Below are positions 27,417-35,892 of a DNA stretch of 64,000 bases, in pieces (position 1 is the first letter of the stretch; every line of letters begins with the position of its first letter). Source of the stretch: Accumulibacter phosphatis (GTDB lineage: Bacteria; Pseudomonadota; Gammaproteobacteria; Burkholderiales; Rhodocyclaceae); assembly GCF_000024165.1 (NCBI RefSeq), contig NC_013194.1, forward strand, positions 4,154,001-4,218,000, read 5' to 3'. Both the position numbers and the translations under genes were made by a program. The notes under the pieces are model-generated. The model saw only the letters and a program-made list of their open reading frames with translations. It did no database searches and was not told where the DNA came from.

Positions 27417-28730
27417 CTAGCCCCTGAAGATGGTGGTGGTGAGGTTGCGACCGTCGCTGCCCGGATGCAGCGCACCGGCGGGGATCAGATTGGCGCCGAG
27501 GAGCGGTGTGCTGCCCGTGCCGACGACCGTGATGCGCAACCGCGAACCGGCCGGCGCCCGGTCGAGCGTCAGCGTCACACCGGGTCGCGCGGGATCGCTT
27601 TCGTCATATACCGGCGCTGCCGGCGTGAAGGTCTTCCAGCCTTCGTCGTCGATGTACTCGCTGGCACCGAAAGCCGCCGCCTGGACGCTGGCCGGCGCCA
27701 GCTTCTGGCTGAAGACGAGCTTGACGTCGCTGCCGCTCAGCGTCGCGCCATCGGCGACGACGACGGCGCCAGCGGCGGCCGTTGCCGGCGGCGGTTCGGC
27801 AAGCAGCAAGGTCTGCAGCAGGCTCGTCGGCAACAGCGAGTTGCGCGTAGCGAGTTCGACGCTGCCGATCGTGGCCTGCCAGCCGCTGGCGTCCTGCCAG
27901 ACATGGACCTCGCGCAGGCGGGCGAGGGTCAGGCAGAGATCCGCCTCGTCGGGCGCGTGCGCCGGAGCGAAGGGCGAGATGTCGGCAACAGCGCGCGCGC
28001 TGACCTCGCGCAGCAGCGTGGCGCGCGCCGCCGCCTGCTCGGCGGCCGGCAAGGCCTGCACGCCGGCCAGGCTGTCGTTGAGCCACTGCTCGGCAGGCAG
28101 CGGCTTGCCTTCGCTGCCGGTGGCCGCGGCGGTCAGACCCAGCCAGCGGCCGAGCAGGTGATAGGGGGCCGGCGAGGCTGCAGGCGGCGCGTCGACATGG
28201 CGCAGCAGCGCCAGTTGCGCGTTTTCACAGAGTCGCGCGTAGGCGATGTCGGCCGCACTGCCGGCACAGGGCTCGGCGATCGCCGGGACCGGCTGGTCGA
28301 GACAACTGCCGTAGCAGACGACGACATCGAGGTCGAAACGGGCATCCTTGGCCGAGGCGATATCGTCGAATTCGTCGTCGCCGGCGTGTTTTTCCCACCA
28401 CTTGGGCAGACTGACGCATTGCTCGCTGTCGAGCAGCAGGTCGCGCCCCAACGCGTCGATCGCGTAGCCGGGACCAACGTGCAGTTCGAAGTCGTCGGCG
28501 TCGAAACGCACCGGATAGCCGGCGACGACACCGCTGCCATGCAGCAGGCGCTGATGGCGGCGCAGGCGGCCGACGTGGAAACCCTGCTCGGCGCGCAGGT
28601 CGGCGACGCCGAGCAGCATGCCGAAGTGGTAGTTCGGCGCGCACTGGGGATTGTCGGGCAGGCTCGCCGCACAACGGTCGATCAGCGGCAGCCCGCTGCA
28701 ACCGAGTCCGGGGGTGTCGTTCGCATTCAT
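27417..28730 (-). CDS. eCIS-associated protein sharing the N-terminal domain of its neighbour
   Basis: A 437-residue protein. Residues 33-75 (YHFGMLLGVADLRAEQGFHV, then RLRRHQRLLHGSGVVAGYPV) align with the same region of the downstream 1126-residue protein: an aromatic-Gly pair, an acidic-Phe-x-x-Glu-Gln helix, an Arg-rich helix, and G-x-G-V-V-x-G-hydrophobic. The C-terminal 120 residues are beta-rich and Ig-like (KLVFSQKLAPASVQAAAF). Several Cys lie in the first 170 residues. A ribosome binding site (GGAGAAG) precedes the ATG. Role unknown; position between the coiled-coil protein and the large fibre-like protein suggests a tail-tip or fibre part. Confidence 0.65.
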   Translation of the reverse strand: MNANDTPGLGCSGLPLIDRCAASLPDNPQCAPNYHFGMLLGVADLRAEQGFHVGRLRRHQRLLHGSGVVAGYPVRFDADDFELHVGPGYAIDALGRDLLLDSEQCVSLPKWWEKHAGDDEFDDIASAKDARFDLDVVVCYGSCLDQPVPAIAEPCAGSAADIAYARLCENAQLALLRHVDAPPAASPAPYHLLGRWLGLTAAATGSEGKPLPAEQWLNDSLAGVQALPAAEQAAARATLLREVSARAVADISPFAPAHAPDEADLCLTLARLREVHVWQDASGWQATIGSVELATRNSLLPTSLLQTLLLAEPPPATAAAGAVVVADGATLSGSDVKLVFSQKLAPASVQAAAFGASEYIDDEGWKTFTPAAPVYDESDPARPGVTLTLDRAPAGSRLRITVVGTGSTPLLGANLIPAGALHPGSDGRNLTTTIFRG

Positions 28731-28744
28731 GGTCTTCTCCGTGC

Positions 28745-30118
28745 TCAGAACAAGGACGCGCTGCGGGCGACCGCATCGGCACGCTGCCGCTGCGTTTCGC
28801 TTTCGGCCAACTGCGCGGCACTGGCCCGCAGGTGCGCCGCGCCGGCCCCGGCCGCCTTGCGCTGCGTCAGCCGTGCCGCGCTGAGCGCACTCACCAGGGC
28901 GGCCTCGGCAGCATCCCGGTCGGCCAGCAGCGTGGCCGCTGCCGGCGGCCCGGACAACAGCGTCAGCCGCGCCAGAGCGCTGTCGAGGCTTTCCAGCGCT
29001 TCCCAGAGCGCGTCTGGAACGGCGGCGAACCAGGCCTGCAGGCTTGCCCTCTCGCCGGCGTCGACTGCCGTGCGCGCCGCTTCGAGATCGGCCGCCTTGC
29101 CGTCGAGCGCTGCGCGCTGCACGCTCAGCGTCGTCGCGTCGAGCTGGGCCGGCGTCGCGTCGGGCTCGGCTTGCATGGCCGCGTGCAGCGCCTGGTCGTA
29201 GCTGGCCTGCGCGCTGCGCAGCGCCAGTTGTGCGTCATCGACGGCCTTGAGTTTGGCGAGAGCGGCTTCGCGCGCCGACTTGCGGCTCGCGTCGTGCAGG
29301 CGGGCATGCTGCCAGGGCGTCAGGACCGGGAAGCTGGTCGGAGGCACCGCCACCGGCAATGCCGCCAGGCGCTCGAGCGTCGCCACGTCGGCGGCCAGCG
29401 CCGACCCCGCCTGAAAGCGCGCACTCACCGCCTGCAGCGCCGTGTCGAAGGCGCGCTGCGCCTGCGCGAGCGCAGCGTGGCTGGCCGTGAAGGCAGCCGT
29501 CTCGACGCCGGCCGCGCTGGTCGCCGATGCCTCGATGATCGCCCGCCGCGCCCGCACGCGTTTGAGGAAGTCTTTGGCCGCCGTGCCGCTGGCCGGGAAT
29601 TCGCCCTCGACGCGGGCGCGCGCATCGGCGCCGAAGCCGGTCAGCGCCGCGGCGGCATCGGCAGCCAGGCCGGCGAGGCTGCCGGTGGTCAGCGCGTCGC
29701 CCATTGTCGTACGCGTTGCCGCGTCCTGGGTGGCTTGCGCCAGCATCCGTCGTGCCTCGGCGAGTTCGCTGGCGAGCGCGCCGGCACGCCCCTGCCGAGC
29801 GGCCAGGTCGGCGCGCAGCCGCTGCACCGCGAGTTCGCCATTGGCCAGCGCCACGCGGGCTGCCGCCAAACCGATCAAGGCGTCCTCCATGCGCACCAGC
29901 AGCGGGTCGCCGTCGGCCGGCATGGCGATCGCCGCCAAAGCCCGGCGTGCCGCCGCGACGGCATCGGCCTGGCTGCGCGCCGCATCCGCAGCCGCACGCT
30001 GCGACGCTTGCGCAAGCGTCAGGGCGTTGCGCAGCGTCGCCAGCGACGCTTGCTCGGCGACCAGCGCGAGGTCGAGACGACTGGCTTCGTCGTTCCAGTA
30101 TTGGGTCAGCGTGGGCAT
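28745..30118 (-). CDS. Ala-rich coiled-coil protein of the eCIS locus
   Basis: A 457-residue protein with about a third alanine and long stretches with heptad spacing (residues 15-130, 190-245 and 270-350), so it should be largely alpha-helical coiled coil. It opens with MPTLTQYWNDEASRLDLALV. There is no signal or membrane segment. GGAGGAATTTCC precedes the ATG. It lies directly downstream of the AAA+ ATPase gene. Long helical proteins in contractile tails include tape measures, so a tape-measure or scaffold role is possible, but the sequence does not show a family I can name. Confidence 0.6.
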   Translation of the reverse strand: MPTLTQYWNDEASRLDLALVAEQASLATLRNALTLAQASQRAAADAARSQADAVAAARRALAAIAMPADGDPLLVRMEDALIGLAAARVALANGELAVQRLRADLAARQGRAGALASELAEARRMLAQATQDAATRTTMGDALTTGSLAGLAADAAAALTGFGADARARVEGEFPASGTAAKDFLKRVRARRAIIEASATSAAGVETAAFTASHAALAQAQRAFDTALQAVSARFQAGSALAADVATLERLAALPVAVPPTSFPVLTPWQHARLHDASRKSAREAALAKLKAVDDAQLALRSAQASYDQALHAAMQAEPDATPAQLDATTLSVQRAALDGKAADLEAARTAVDAGERASLQAWFAAVPDALWEALESLDSALARLTLLSGPPAAATLLADRDAAEAALVSALSAARLTQRKAAGAGAAHLRASAAQLAESETQRQRADAVARSASLF

Positions 30119-30132
30119 GGAAATTCCTCCTG

Positions 30133-32292
30133 TCAGCGTGCTTGCGGGGTGATCGGGGCGAGGTCGTCGGCGTCGTCTTCGGCCGGCCAGACGGTATGCG
30201 GCGGAAAGCCCGGGTGGGCACGCCCGGCCTTGTCGAATTCATTCTCGACGGCGAGCAGGAAATGACGTTGATGAATCCGGCAGGCCGCTGCCGCGGCGAG
30301 GAAGGCCGCCGCCAGCGCCGCGCTCTTGATTTGCGCGCCCGACAGCGCATACCACGCGGCCAGCTCGGGCAGGCTGACATCGTCGGCGAGCGGTGCGCCG
30401 GCCGGCAGATGCAGCCGCCAGAGCGCTTCGCGCGCAGCCGCGTCGGGCTCGGGAAACTCGACGATGAATTCGAAGCGACGGGCAAAGGCGTTGTCGAGGT
30501 TCGAGCGCAGATTGGTCGTCAATACCGCGACACCCTCGTAGCGCTCCAGCCGCTGCAGGAGATAGGCGGTTTCCAGATTGGCGTAGCGATCGTGCGCGTC
30601 CTGCGTCTCCGTGCGTTTGGCGAACAGGGCATCGGCCTCGTCGAAGAGCAGCAGGGCCCGCGAACGTTCGGCGATGTCGAAGACCGCGGCGAGATTCTTC
30701 TCGGTCTCGCCGATCCACTTCGACACCAGGCTGGCCAGGTCGACGACCAGCATGTCGACGCCGAGCGCCCGTGCAACGACTTCGGCCGCCAGCGTCTTGC
30801 CGGTCCCCGGCGTGCCGAAGAAGAGCATGCGCACGCCGCGCCGCTCGCCACGGCCCTGCGCAAAGCCCCAGTCGTCGAGCACGGTGATCTGTTGCAGCAC
30901 CCGCCGCACGGCGCGCTGCAACTGCCGGCGCGCCGAGTCCGGCAGGAGCAGCGCCGGCCAGCCGGCGCGCGGCAGCACACGCTGAATTCCCGGACGGCTG
31001 CTCCAGGTGGTGCGGGCGCGGATGCATTCGCCAACCTCCTCGAGCACCAGCGGTTGTGGCGACAGGCTCTGGCGCAATCCGAGATCGCGCACGACGTCGC
31101 GCGCGTCGTCCGGGTCGATCGGATAGCGTGCGGCGAGGACGTTGGCCTGCTCGCCGAGTTGGGGCAGCAGCCATTGCCACAGGCGGCGGCGGGCAACCGG
31201 CGCGAGCGCCTGCACCGGCAGGCGAATCAGCGGCAGCCCGAGCAGCGGCGACTGCTGCTCGGAATGCCCGCTGGTAATCAGCGGCAGCTCGGGAAGGCTC
31301 GGCAGTGCCGCCGCCAGCCTGGCGCTCAGCCGTTCGCTTGCCGAATCGCCGGCCGCCTCGTCGTTGCGCGCCTCGAGCCACAGGCACGCCTGATGCATGA
31401 ACGCCGCGGCGTAACCGTCGACACACGCGCTGCCGCGCGTGTCCGCCTCGACGCCGTCGCTACGCGTGCGCACGGCGACCACCGCCGCCGCGCCGAGGAG
31501 CGCGCGCACGCGTGTCACGCGCATCGCCGCATCGCCGCCGACGAGCATGATCTGGCAAGGCAGAGCCCGGCGCAGCGCGACGATCGCCTGGGTGACCGCC
31601 GGCAGCGCCAGCCAGTCGTCGAGCCCCGGCACCTGCGCGTAGCCGCCGACCAGTTCGCCGTTGTCGAGCTGTGGCGGCCGCGCCATCAGTGCCTCCCAGA
31701 CGCCTGGACCAGCCTGCAGGCTGCGCCCGTGCCAGGGCCCGCTCCCCACCAGGCGGATCAGGCCCATGCTGGCGAACGGCGAGTAATGGAGCAGATCCTC
31801 GACCGCGTCACGGACGCCAAACGGAACGGCACGGGCACCGGCGGCGCTCTCCGATTCGAGCCAGTGCAAGGCCAGCGTGCCGGTCGGCATCGGCAGCCCG
31901 GCCGGGTGGAACAGACGGCAGAGCGTCGCGAAACCCTCGTGCGCTTCCGGCAGGCAGGCGAGCAGGAGCAGACCCTCGAACAGCGCCGCCGACTGGCGAG
32001 CGCGCGCCAGGCCGGCGAGGCGCAGCAGGGGGTGTGCCGCGGGCGGTGGCTGCAGCGCAGGCGGCAGCTCGCGCGCGAAGCGCTCGGCGAAGGCCAGAGC
32101 CGGCAGCACGGCGTCGCGCGCGGGGTCGCCAAGACCCGTCGCCGGCGCCCCTTCGCTGTCGGCGACGAAGCGCTGCGTCAGGCTGCGCGCCAGGCGCAGG
32201 CCGACCTGCGCAAGCTCCCGGCGGGTGTGTGCGCGAACCTCGCCGACCAGTTCCTGGTGCGCACTGTCGCGCGGCGCGGTTTGATCAGTCAT
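30133..32292 (-). CDS. eCIS AAA+ ATPase (Afp15/Pvc15-like)
   Basis: A 719-residue protein. The C-terminal AAA+ module has Walker A GTPGTGKT (493-500), Walker B LLLFDEAD (547-554), an Asn sensor in LTTNLR and the Arg finger region FARRFEF. The first 450 residues are a helical N-terminal part with a weaker, second ATPase-like fold, as in Afp15/Pvc15. In the eCIS family this cytoplasmic ATPase is needed for particle assembly, probably acting as a remodelling factor during sheath or tail termination. The ATG overlaps the stop of the upstream gene by eight bases. The presence of this ATPase helps separate eCIS from prophages and R-type tailocins. Confidence 0.93.
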   Translation of the reverse strand: MTDQTAPRDSAHQELVGEVRAHTRRELAQVGLRLARSLTQRFVADSEGAPATGLGDPARDAVLPALAFAERFARELPPALQPPPAAHPLLRLAGLARARQSAALFEGLLLLACLPEAHEGFATLCRLFHPAGLPMPTGTLALHWLESESAAGARAVPFGVRDAVEDLLHYSPFASMGLIRLVGSGPWHGRSLQAGPGVWEALMARPPQLDNGELVGGYAQVPGLDDWLALPAVTQAIVALRRALPCQIMLVGGDAAMRVTRVRALLGAAAVVAVRTRSDGVEADTRGSACVDGYAAAFMHQACLWLEARNDEAAGDSASERLSARLAAALPSLPELPLITSGHSEQQSPLLGLPLIRLPVQALAPVARRRLWQWLLPQLGEQANVLAARYPIDPDDARDVVRDLGLRQSLSPQPLVLEEVGECIRARTTWSSRPGIQRVLPRAGWPALLLPDSARRQLQRAVRRVLQQITVLDDWGFAQGRGERRGVRMLFFGTPGTGKTLAAEVVARALGVDMLVVDLASLVSKWIGETEKNLAAVFDIAERSRALLLFDEADALFAKRTETQDAHDRYANLETAYLLQRLERYEGVAVLTTNLRSNLDNAFARRFEFIVEFPEPDAAAREALWRLHLPAGAPLADDVSLPELAAWYALSGAQIKSAALAAAFLAAAAACRIHQRHFLLAVENEFDKAGRAHPGFPPHTVWPAEDDADDLAPITPQAR

Positions 32293-33748
32293 AGCGAATC
32301 CTCAGGACGCAGGCCAGCCAGGGCAGCCAGCCGGGATCGAGATCGAGCCCGAGACGACGCGTACTGGTGTCCACAGAATCGAGAGGCAAGGCGAGTTCGA
32401 TCCAGCCGGGCTCGCAGCGAATCCGGCCGCGCCGCCGGCAAACCGTGGGCAAGCGCGGGATGGCCAGCTCGGGCGCCGCCTCGGCGAGCCAGGCCGCCCA
32501 GGCGTCGGCCAGCGTCGCGGCGTATTCGGCCAACCGCGGCGGCATCTCGCCGGCAGGCTCCTCACCGCCGCAGAAAGCCCGCCGCACCGCTTCGTCGGCG
32601 GGCACCCCGAGTCCATCGGCAAGCGCGCGCAGCAGCATCGGCAAGGCATCAGCCGGCAGCTCGGGCTGCTCGGCCAGCCAGGTCAGCGCGCCGCTCGCCG
32701 GCAGGCGAGCGAGCCAGAACAACAGGCCACCCCAGCCGGTCTCCTGCCAGACACTCGCTGCGCACACATCCGGCAATTCGGGCAACGGCGGCAAGGGTCT
32801 GACGCTGCTGCCCGCGACCTCGGCGCCGGCAACCGCCAGCGGCGCCGTCGCAGGGCGCGCGGCTTCGCCTGCTGTGGGCGTGCGCACGGCCAGCCTGAGC
32901 GGCTCCGTGGCACCGATCGCCGCCCTCAGTTCGGCGCGCACGGCGGCCAGGCGTTGGCCCGCCACAGTCGCCGAGGTCCCCGCCGCCGGCCAGCGGAGTG
33001 CCGCCAGCAGAACGCTCAGGATGTCGAGATGTTCGGCAGCAAAAGGCGCCCGCGTCGCGGCCCAGGACAGCCAGTCGCGGGTAGCCGGGTCGTCCGCCAG
33101 CGCGCTTGCCGACTCGCTGCTGCTTGCCACGCTGGCGCTGAACTTTGCGGCGCTGACGGCGCTGGCGTAGGCAGCGGTGCGCGGACTGGCGGCCAGCAGA
33201 CTACTCCAGGCCGCTGCCGGCAGGGCGCGCAAAAGCGCGCTGAGCGCCGCCGTCGCGCGCTCGCCAAGGAGCAGCCGATGCATGACCGGCCACACCTGCT
33301 GCGGCTCGCTGGCGAGCAGGGCAATCCCGGCGGCGAGCGCCGCGTCGGCGCTGCAGCCGGCGCGCGCGATCAGCTGCATGCGCTGCCACGCCCATTGCCG
33401 GCTGCACTCGCCAAGCGCACTGCGGTAGAGCATGTCGGCGATCGCCGCGCGCCGGCTGGCATAGCGGATGAGCAGCGAGTCGTCTTCGCCGGCCAGCGCC
33501 TGTGCGATCGCACGCCGCAGTTCGTCCTGCCATTGCGCACCGACCGCGCTCACCTCGGTATCGAACGACCAGCGCATGGCCACGGGCAGGCGGGCAATGA
33601 ACAACCACTCGTCGTTGCCGACCAGCCCGGCGCTGAGCGCGTCGCCATCTGCTGCCGCGAAAGCCCCCAGCCAGTCGTCACGACGTCCTGCCGGCAACGG
33701 CAGCGAACTGTGGAAGCGGGTACGCAGGCGGTCGATGGCCAGGCTCAT
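32285..33748 (-). CDS. eCIS protein of unknown role, possible tape-measure-like subunit
   Basis: A 487-residue, Ala/Leu-rich, mostly helical protein that starts at ATG 33748, overlapping the stop of the gpI-type wedge gene by four bases (ATGA). Residues near 350-365 read QETGWGGLLFWLARLP, a hydrophobic Gly-Gly-Leu segment. In Afp/PVC loci the gene between the wedge (Afp12) and the ATPase (Afp15) region includes the fibre (Afp13) and the tape measure (Afp14), so position suggests a tape-measure-type or chaperone role. Sequence alone does not prove this. The protein is shorter than Afp14 and lacks long coiled coils. Confidence 0.5.
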   Translation of the reverse strand: MSLAIDRLRTRFHSSLPLPAGRRDDWLGAFAAADGDALSAGLVGNDEWLFIARLPVAMRWSFDTEVSAVGAQWQDELRRAIAQALAGEDDSLLIRYASRRAAIADMLYRSALGECSRQWAWQRMQLIARAGCSADAALAAGIALLASEPQQVWPVMHRLLLGERATAALSALLRALPAAAWSSLLAASPRTAAYASAVSAAKFSASVASSSESASALADDPATRDWLSWAATRAPFAAEHLDILSVLLAALRWPAAGTSATVAGQRLAAVRAELRAAIGATEPLRLAVRTPTAGEAARPATAPLAVAGAEVAGSSVRPLPPLPELPDVCAASVWQETGWGGLLFWLARLPASGALTWLAEQPELPADALPMLLRALADGLGVPADEAVRRAFCGGEEPAGEMPPRLAEYAATLADAWAAWLAEAAPELAIPRLPTVCRRRGRIRCEPGWIELALPLDSVDTSTRRLGLDLDPGWLPWLACVLRIRYD

Positions 33749-35883
33749 GTCGCCTCCCGATCGAGTTCCGGCCGCCCGAGCAGGGTGCCGGCACCGAGCA
33801 CGGCGTCGCCGAGCACGCCCGCCGCGAAGCCCGCCGACTTGCCGATCACCGAAGAGATGCCGAGGTGCGCGCCGAGCCCGGCGCGGATGCCGCTGTCGGC
33901 AGTGCACAGGGTGAAATCGGTGTGCGCCGGCTTGTGCAACTCGAGCAGGCGGCGAACGCAGCCGAGTTGTGGTGCGTCGAGCGCGGCAACGACGCTGACC
34001 GTGAAGCGATGCGCGAAATCGTCGAAGTTCTCGAAGTCATCGCCGGCAGCGGGCTTGTCGCTGGCCAGTGCCTGTCGCCGCGGGTCGCCGATCGCGCCGC
34101 CGACCCGGTAACCGACACCGAGGACGGCCTGCGAGGCATTTACGTGCGGGTTGCCGACGACGCCACCGCCACGCAGGCGGAAGTGCTCGATGATCACGAC
34201 TTCTGCTCCGGTGAGGATCTCGACCATCCGCTGCAGGCTGGAGAGCGTGCCGCGGGTCCGGAACAGCGTCGCGGCTTCGGCGATCATCTGCCGTTGCACC
34301 GCCGGCGCCCAGCACGCGTCGAGGACCAGACCGAGGAAGGAGGCCAGCCACGACAAGGCGGACTCGGGCGCAATCCGGGAATCAAGCAGGCGGTGGCGGT
34401 CGCCGGCAACCGCCTGCCATTCGTCGAGCAGCGCTGCCGGCGGCATCAGGTAGCGGTAGAGGAAGTCGCGCGCCGCCGCTTCGCGCCACAGCGTGCGCGG
34501 CAGTTTCTTCAGCAGGTCGTGGCCCGGATACTCAACGCGCGCGCTGCGCAGGCGCGGGCTCTTGCTGCGCGTGCCGGTGAACTCGAAGACCAGCCACAGG
34601 TAGCGACCGGGCAAGGCGATCAGTGGCGCGTCGTAGAGCGCGAAACCGTCGGCCGGTGCCGGCGTCAGAGGCCGCGGCGAGGGGTCGCGGAACAGCGCCT
34701 GCGTTGCGCGCGCGTCGCTGTCCCAGGTGTGCTGCGAGAGCACCGGCGTCTCGCCGCCCAGGCCCTTGCCGTCGATCGGGTCGGCGAATTCCAGGTCGTC
34801 GCGAGTGAACGCGCGGAAACGGATGCCGGTGCCGACGGGGATACACGCCTCGACGACGAGGCGACCCCATGGCGTCTGATCGTGCTCGGAATCGAGTGCG
34901 AAAGCAAAGACCTGGCCGCGCTGACGATATTGCGCGCGCGCTGGTGCGGCATGGCGCAGGCCCTGCGCGGTCCAGTAGGCGATGCGGCAATCGGGCGCCA
35001 GCGCGATCCCGCGTCCGTCATAGTGCGGCGCCAGCAGCGGTGGCAGCAGCGTCGGCTGATTGCCGAGCAGGCGCAGGCGCAGAAAGTTGTCGCCAGGCAG
35101 TTGCGCGACGACGAGCAGGGCGCCGAACTCGGGGTGCTCGGCCTCGCTGGCGATGTCGGTACAGAACGGCAAGGTGATCGACTGGCCGAGGTGAAGCGCG
35201 TGCAGCGCGGCGTCGAACTGGCCGGCACGCTCGAGCACCCAGGCCAGATGCCCGCCGCGCGCCGCCGCCGAGACGGCGAGCCGCTCGGCTCCGGGAAGCG
35301 CCGGCCAGGGTGTGCGCAGCGGTTCCGCGCAGGCCGCCAGTTGCCACGTCGTACCGTCGGCGAGAAGGACGAAGACGTCGCCACCGCAACCGGCGAGGTC
35401 GACTGGCGCGTGGGCGAATTCGATTCGCCGCGCCACTTCCTGCTGCCAGGTGTCGACCAGCCAGACCGCTTTGCTGTCCGGATCCGCGAGGTACAGATAG
35501 TCCGCGCTGTCGGCCGCCAGCGCCAGCGGCCGCTGCGGCAGTTCGCCGGTGACGCTGCCGTCGACTTCGGTGCCGGCCGCGGTAATCACGAATGGCTGCG
35601 GCGTGCCGGCATGGACGCCGAGGGAAGTCGTCTCGCCCCAGAGCACGCTGTCGACCTTGCCGTCCTCCGGCCGCGGGTGGAAGAGCCGGCAGTGCTGGTC
35701 GAAAACCATTCCGGCATAGCCGCCGGCAAAGGGTCCGGCGGCCGCAACCCCGTCGTCGGCGACCGCGGCAGCCGGCGCCAGCATCACCACGTCGTCGACG
35801 CGCGCCGTGTCGCGTAGCGCACACAACTGCCAGTGGGCAGTGCCGCGCAGTATCCGGAGGCCGGAATCGGGGATCAGGCGCAT
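33745..35883 (-). CDS. Baseplate wedge with beta-propeller and gpI-type tail domain (Afp12-like)
   Basis: A 712-residue protein. The first 470 residues are beta-rich with recurring short blades (for example SADYLYLADPDSKAVWLVDTW), consistent with a propeller. The last 230 residues match the phage P2 gpI-like tail domain: an FLYRYLMPPAALLDEW helix, WLASFLGL, then RTRGTLSSLQRMVEILTGAE. In contractile systems gpI/Afp12-class proteins join the baseplate J protein in the wedge. The neighbour order gp25 - J - gpI is the classical baseplate order. The gene begins nine bases after the J stop. Confidence 0.85.
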   Translation of the reverse strand: MRLIPDSGLRILRGTAHWQLCALRDTARVDDVVMLAPAAAVADDGVAAAGPFAGGYAGMVFDQHCRLFHPRPEDGKVDSVLWGETTSLGVHAGTPQPFVITAAGTEVDGSVTGELPQRPLALAADSADYLYLADPDSKAVWLVDTWQQEVARRIEFAHAPVDLAGCGGDVFVLLADGTTWQLAACAEPLRTPWPALPGAERLAVSAAARGGHLAWVLERAGQFDAALHALHLGQSITLPFCTDIASEAEHPEFGALLVVAQLPGDNFLRLRLLGNQPTLLPPLLAPHYDGRGIALAPDCRIAYWTAQGLRHAAPARAQYRQRGQVFAFALDSEHDQTPWGRLVVEACIPVGTGIRFRAFTRDDLEFADPIDGKGLGGETPVLSQHTWDSDARATQALFRDPSPRPLTPAPADGFALYDAPLIALPGRYLWLVFEFTGTRSKSPRLRSARVEYPGHDLLKKLPRTLWREAAARDFLYRYLMPPAALLDEWQAVAGDRHRLLDSRIAPESALSWLASFLGLVLDACWAPAVQRQMIAEAATLFRTRGTLSSLQRMVEILTGAEVVIIEHFRLRGGGVVGNPHVNASQAVLGVGYRVGGAIGDPRRQALASDKPAAGDDFENFDDFAHRFTVSVVAALDAPQLGCVRRLLELHKPAHTDFTLCTADSGIRAGLGAHLGISSVIGKSAGFAAGVLGDAVLGAGTLLGRPELDREAT

Positions 35884-35892
35884 GGCGTTCCC

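Noticed and set aside
17308..32802. Very long open frames on the plus strand opposite the eCIS genes (for example 17308-19839, 23596-26043, 29704-32802)
   Set aside because: They mirror the codon pattern of GC-rich genes on the minus strand, are rich in Arg/Ala/Gly without domains, and lack ribosome binding sites.
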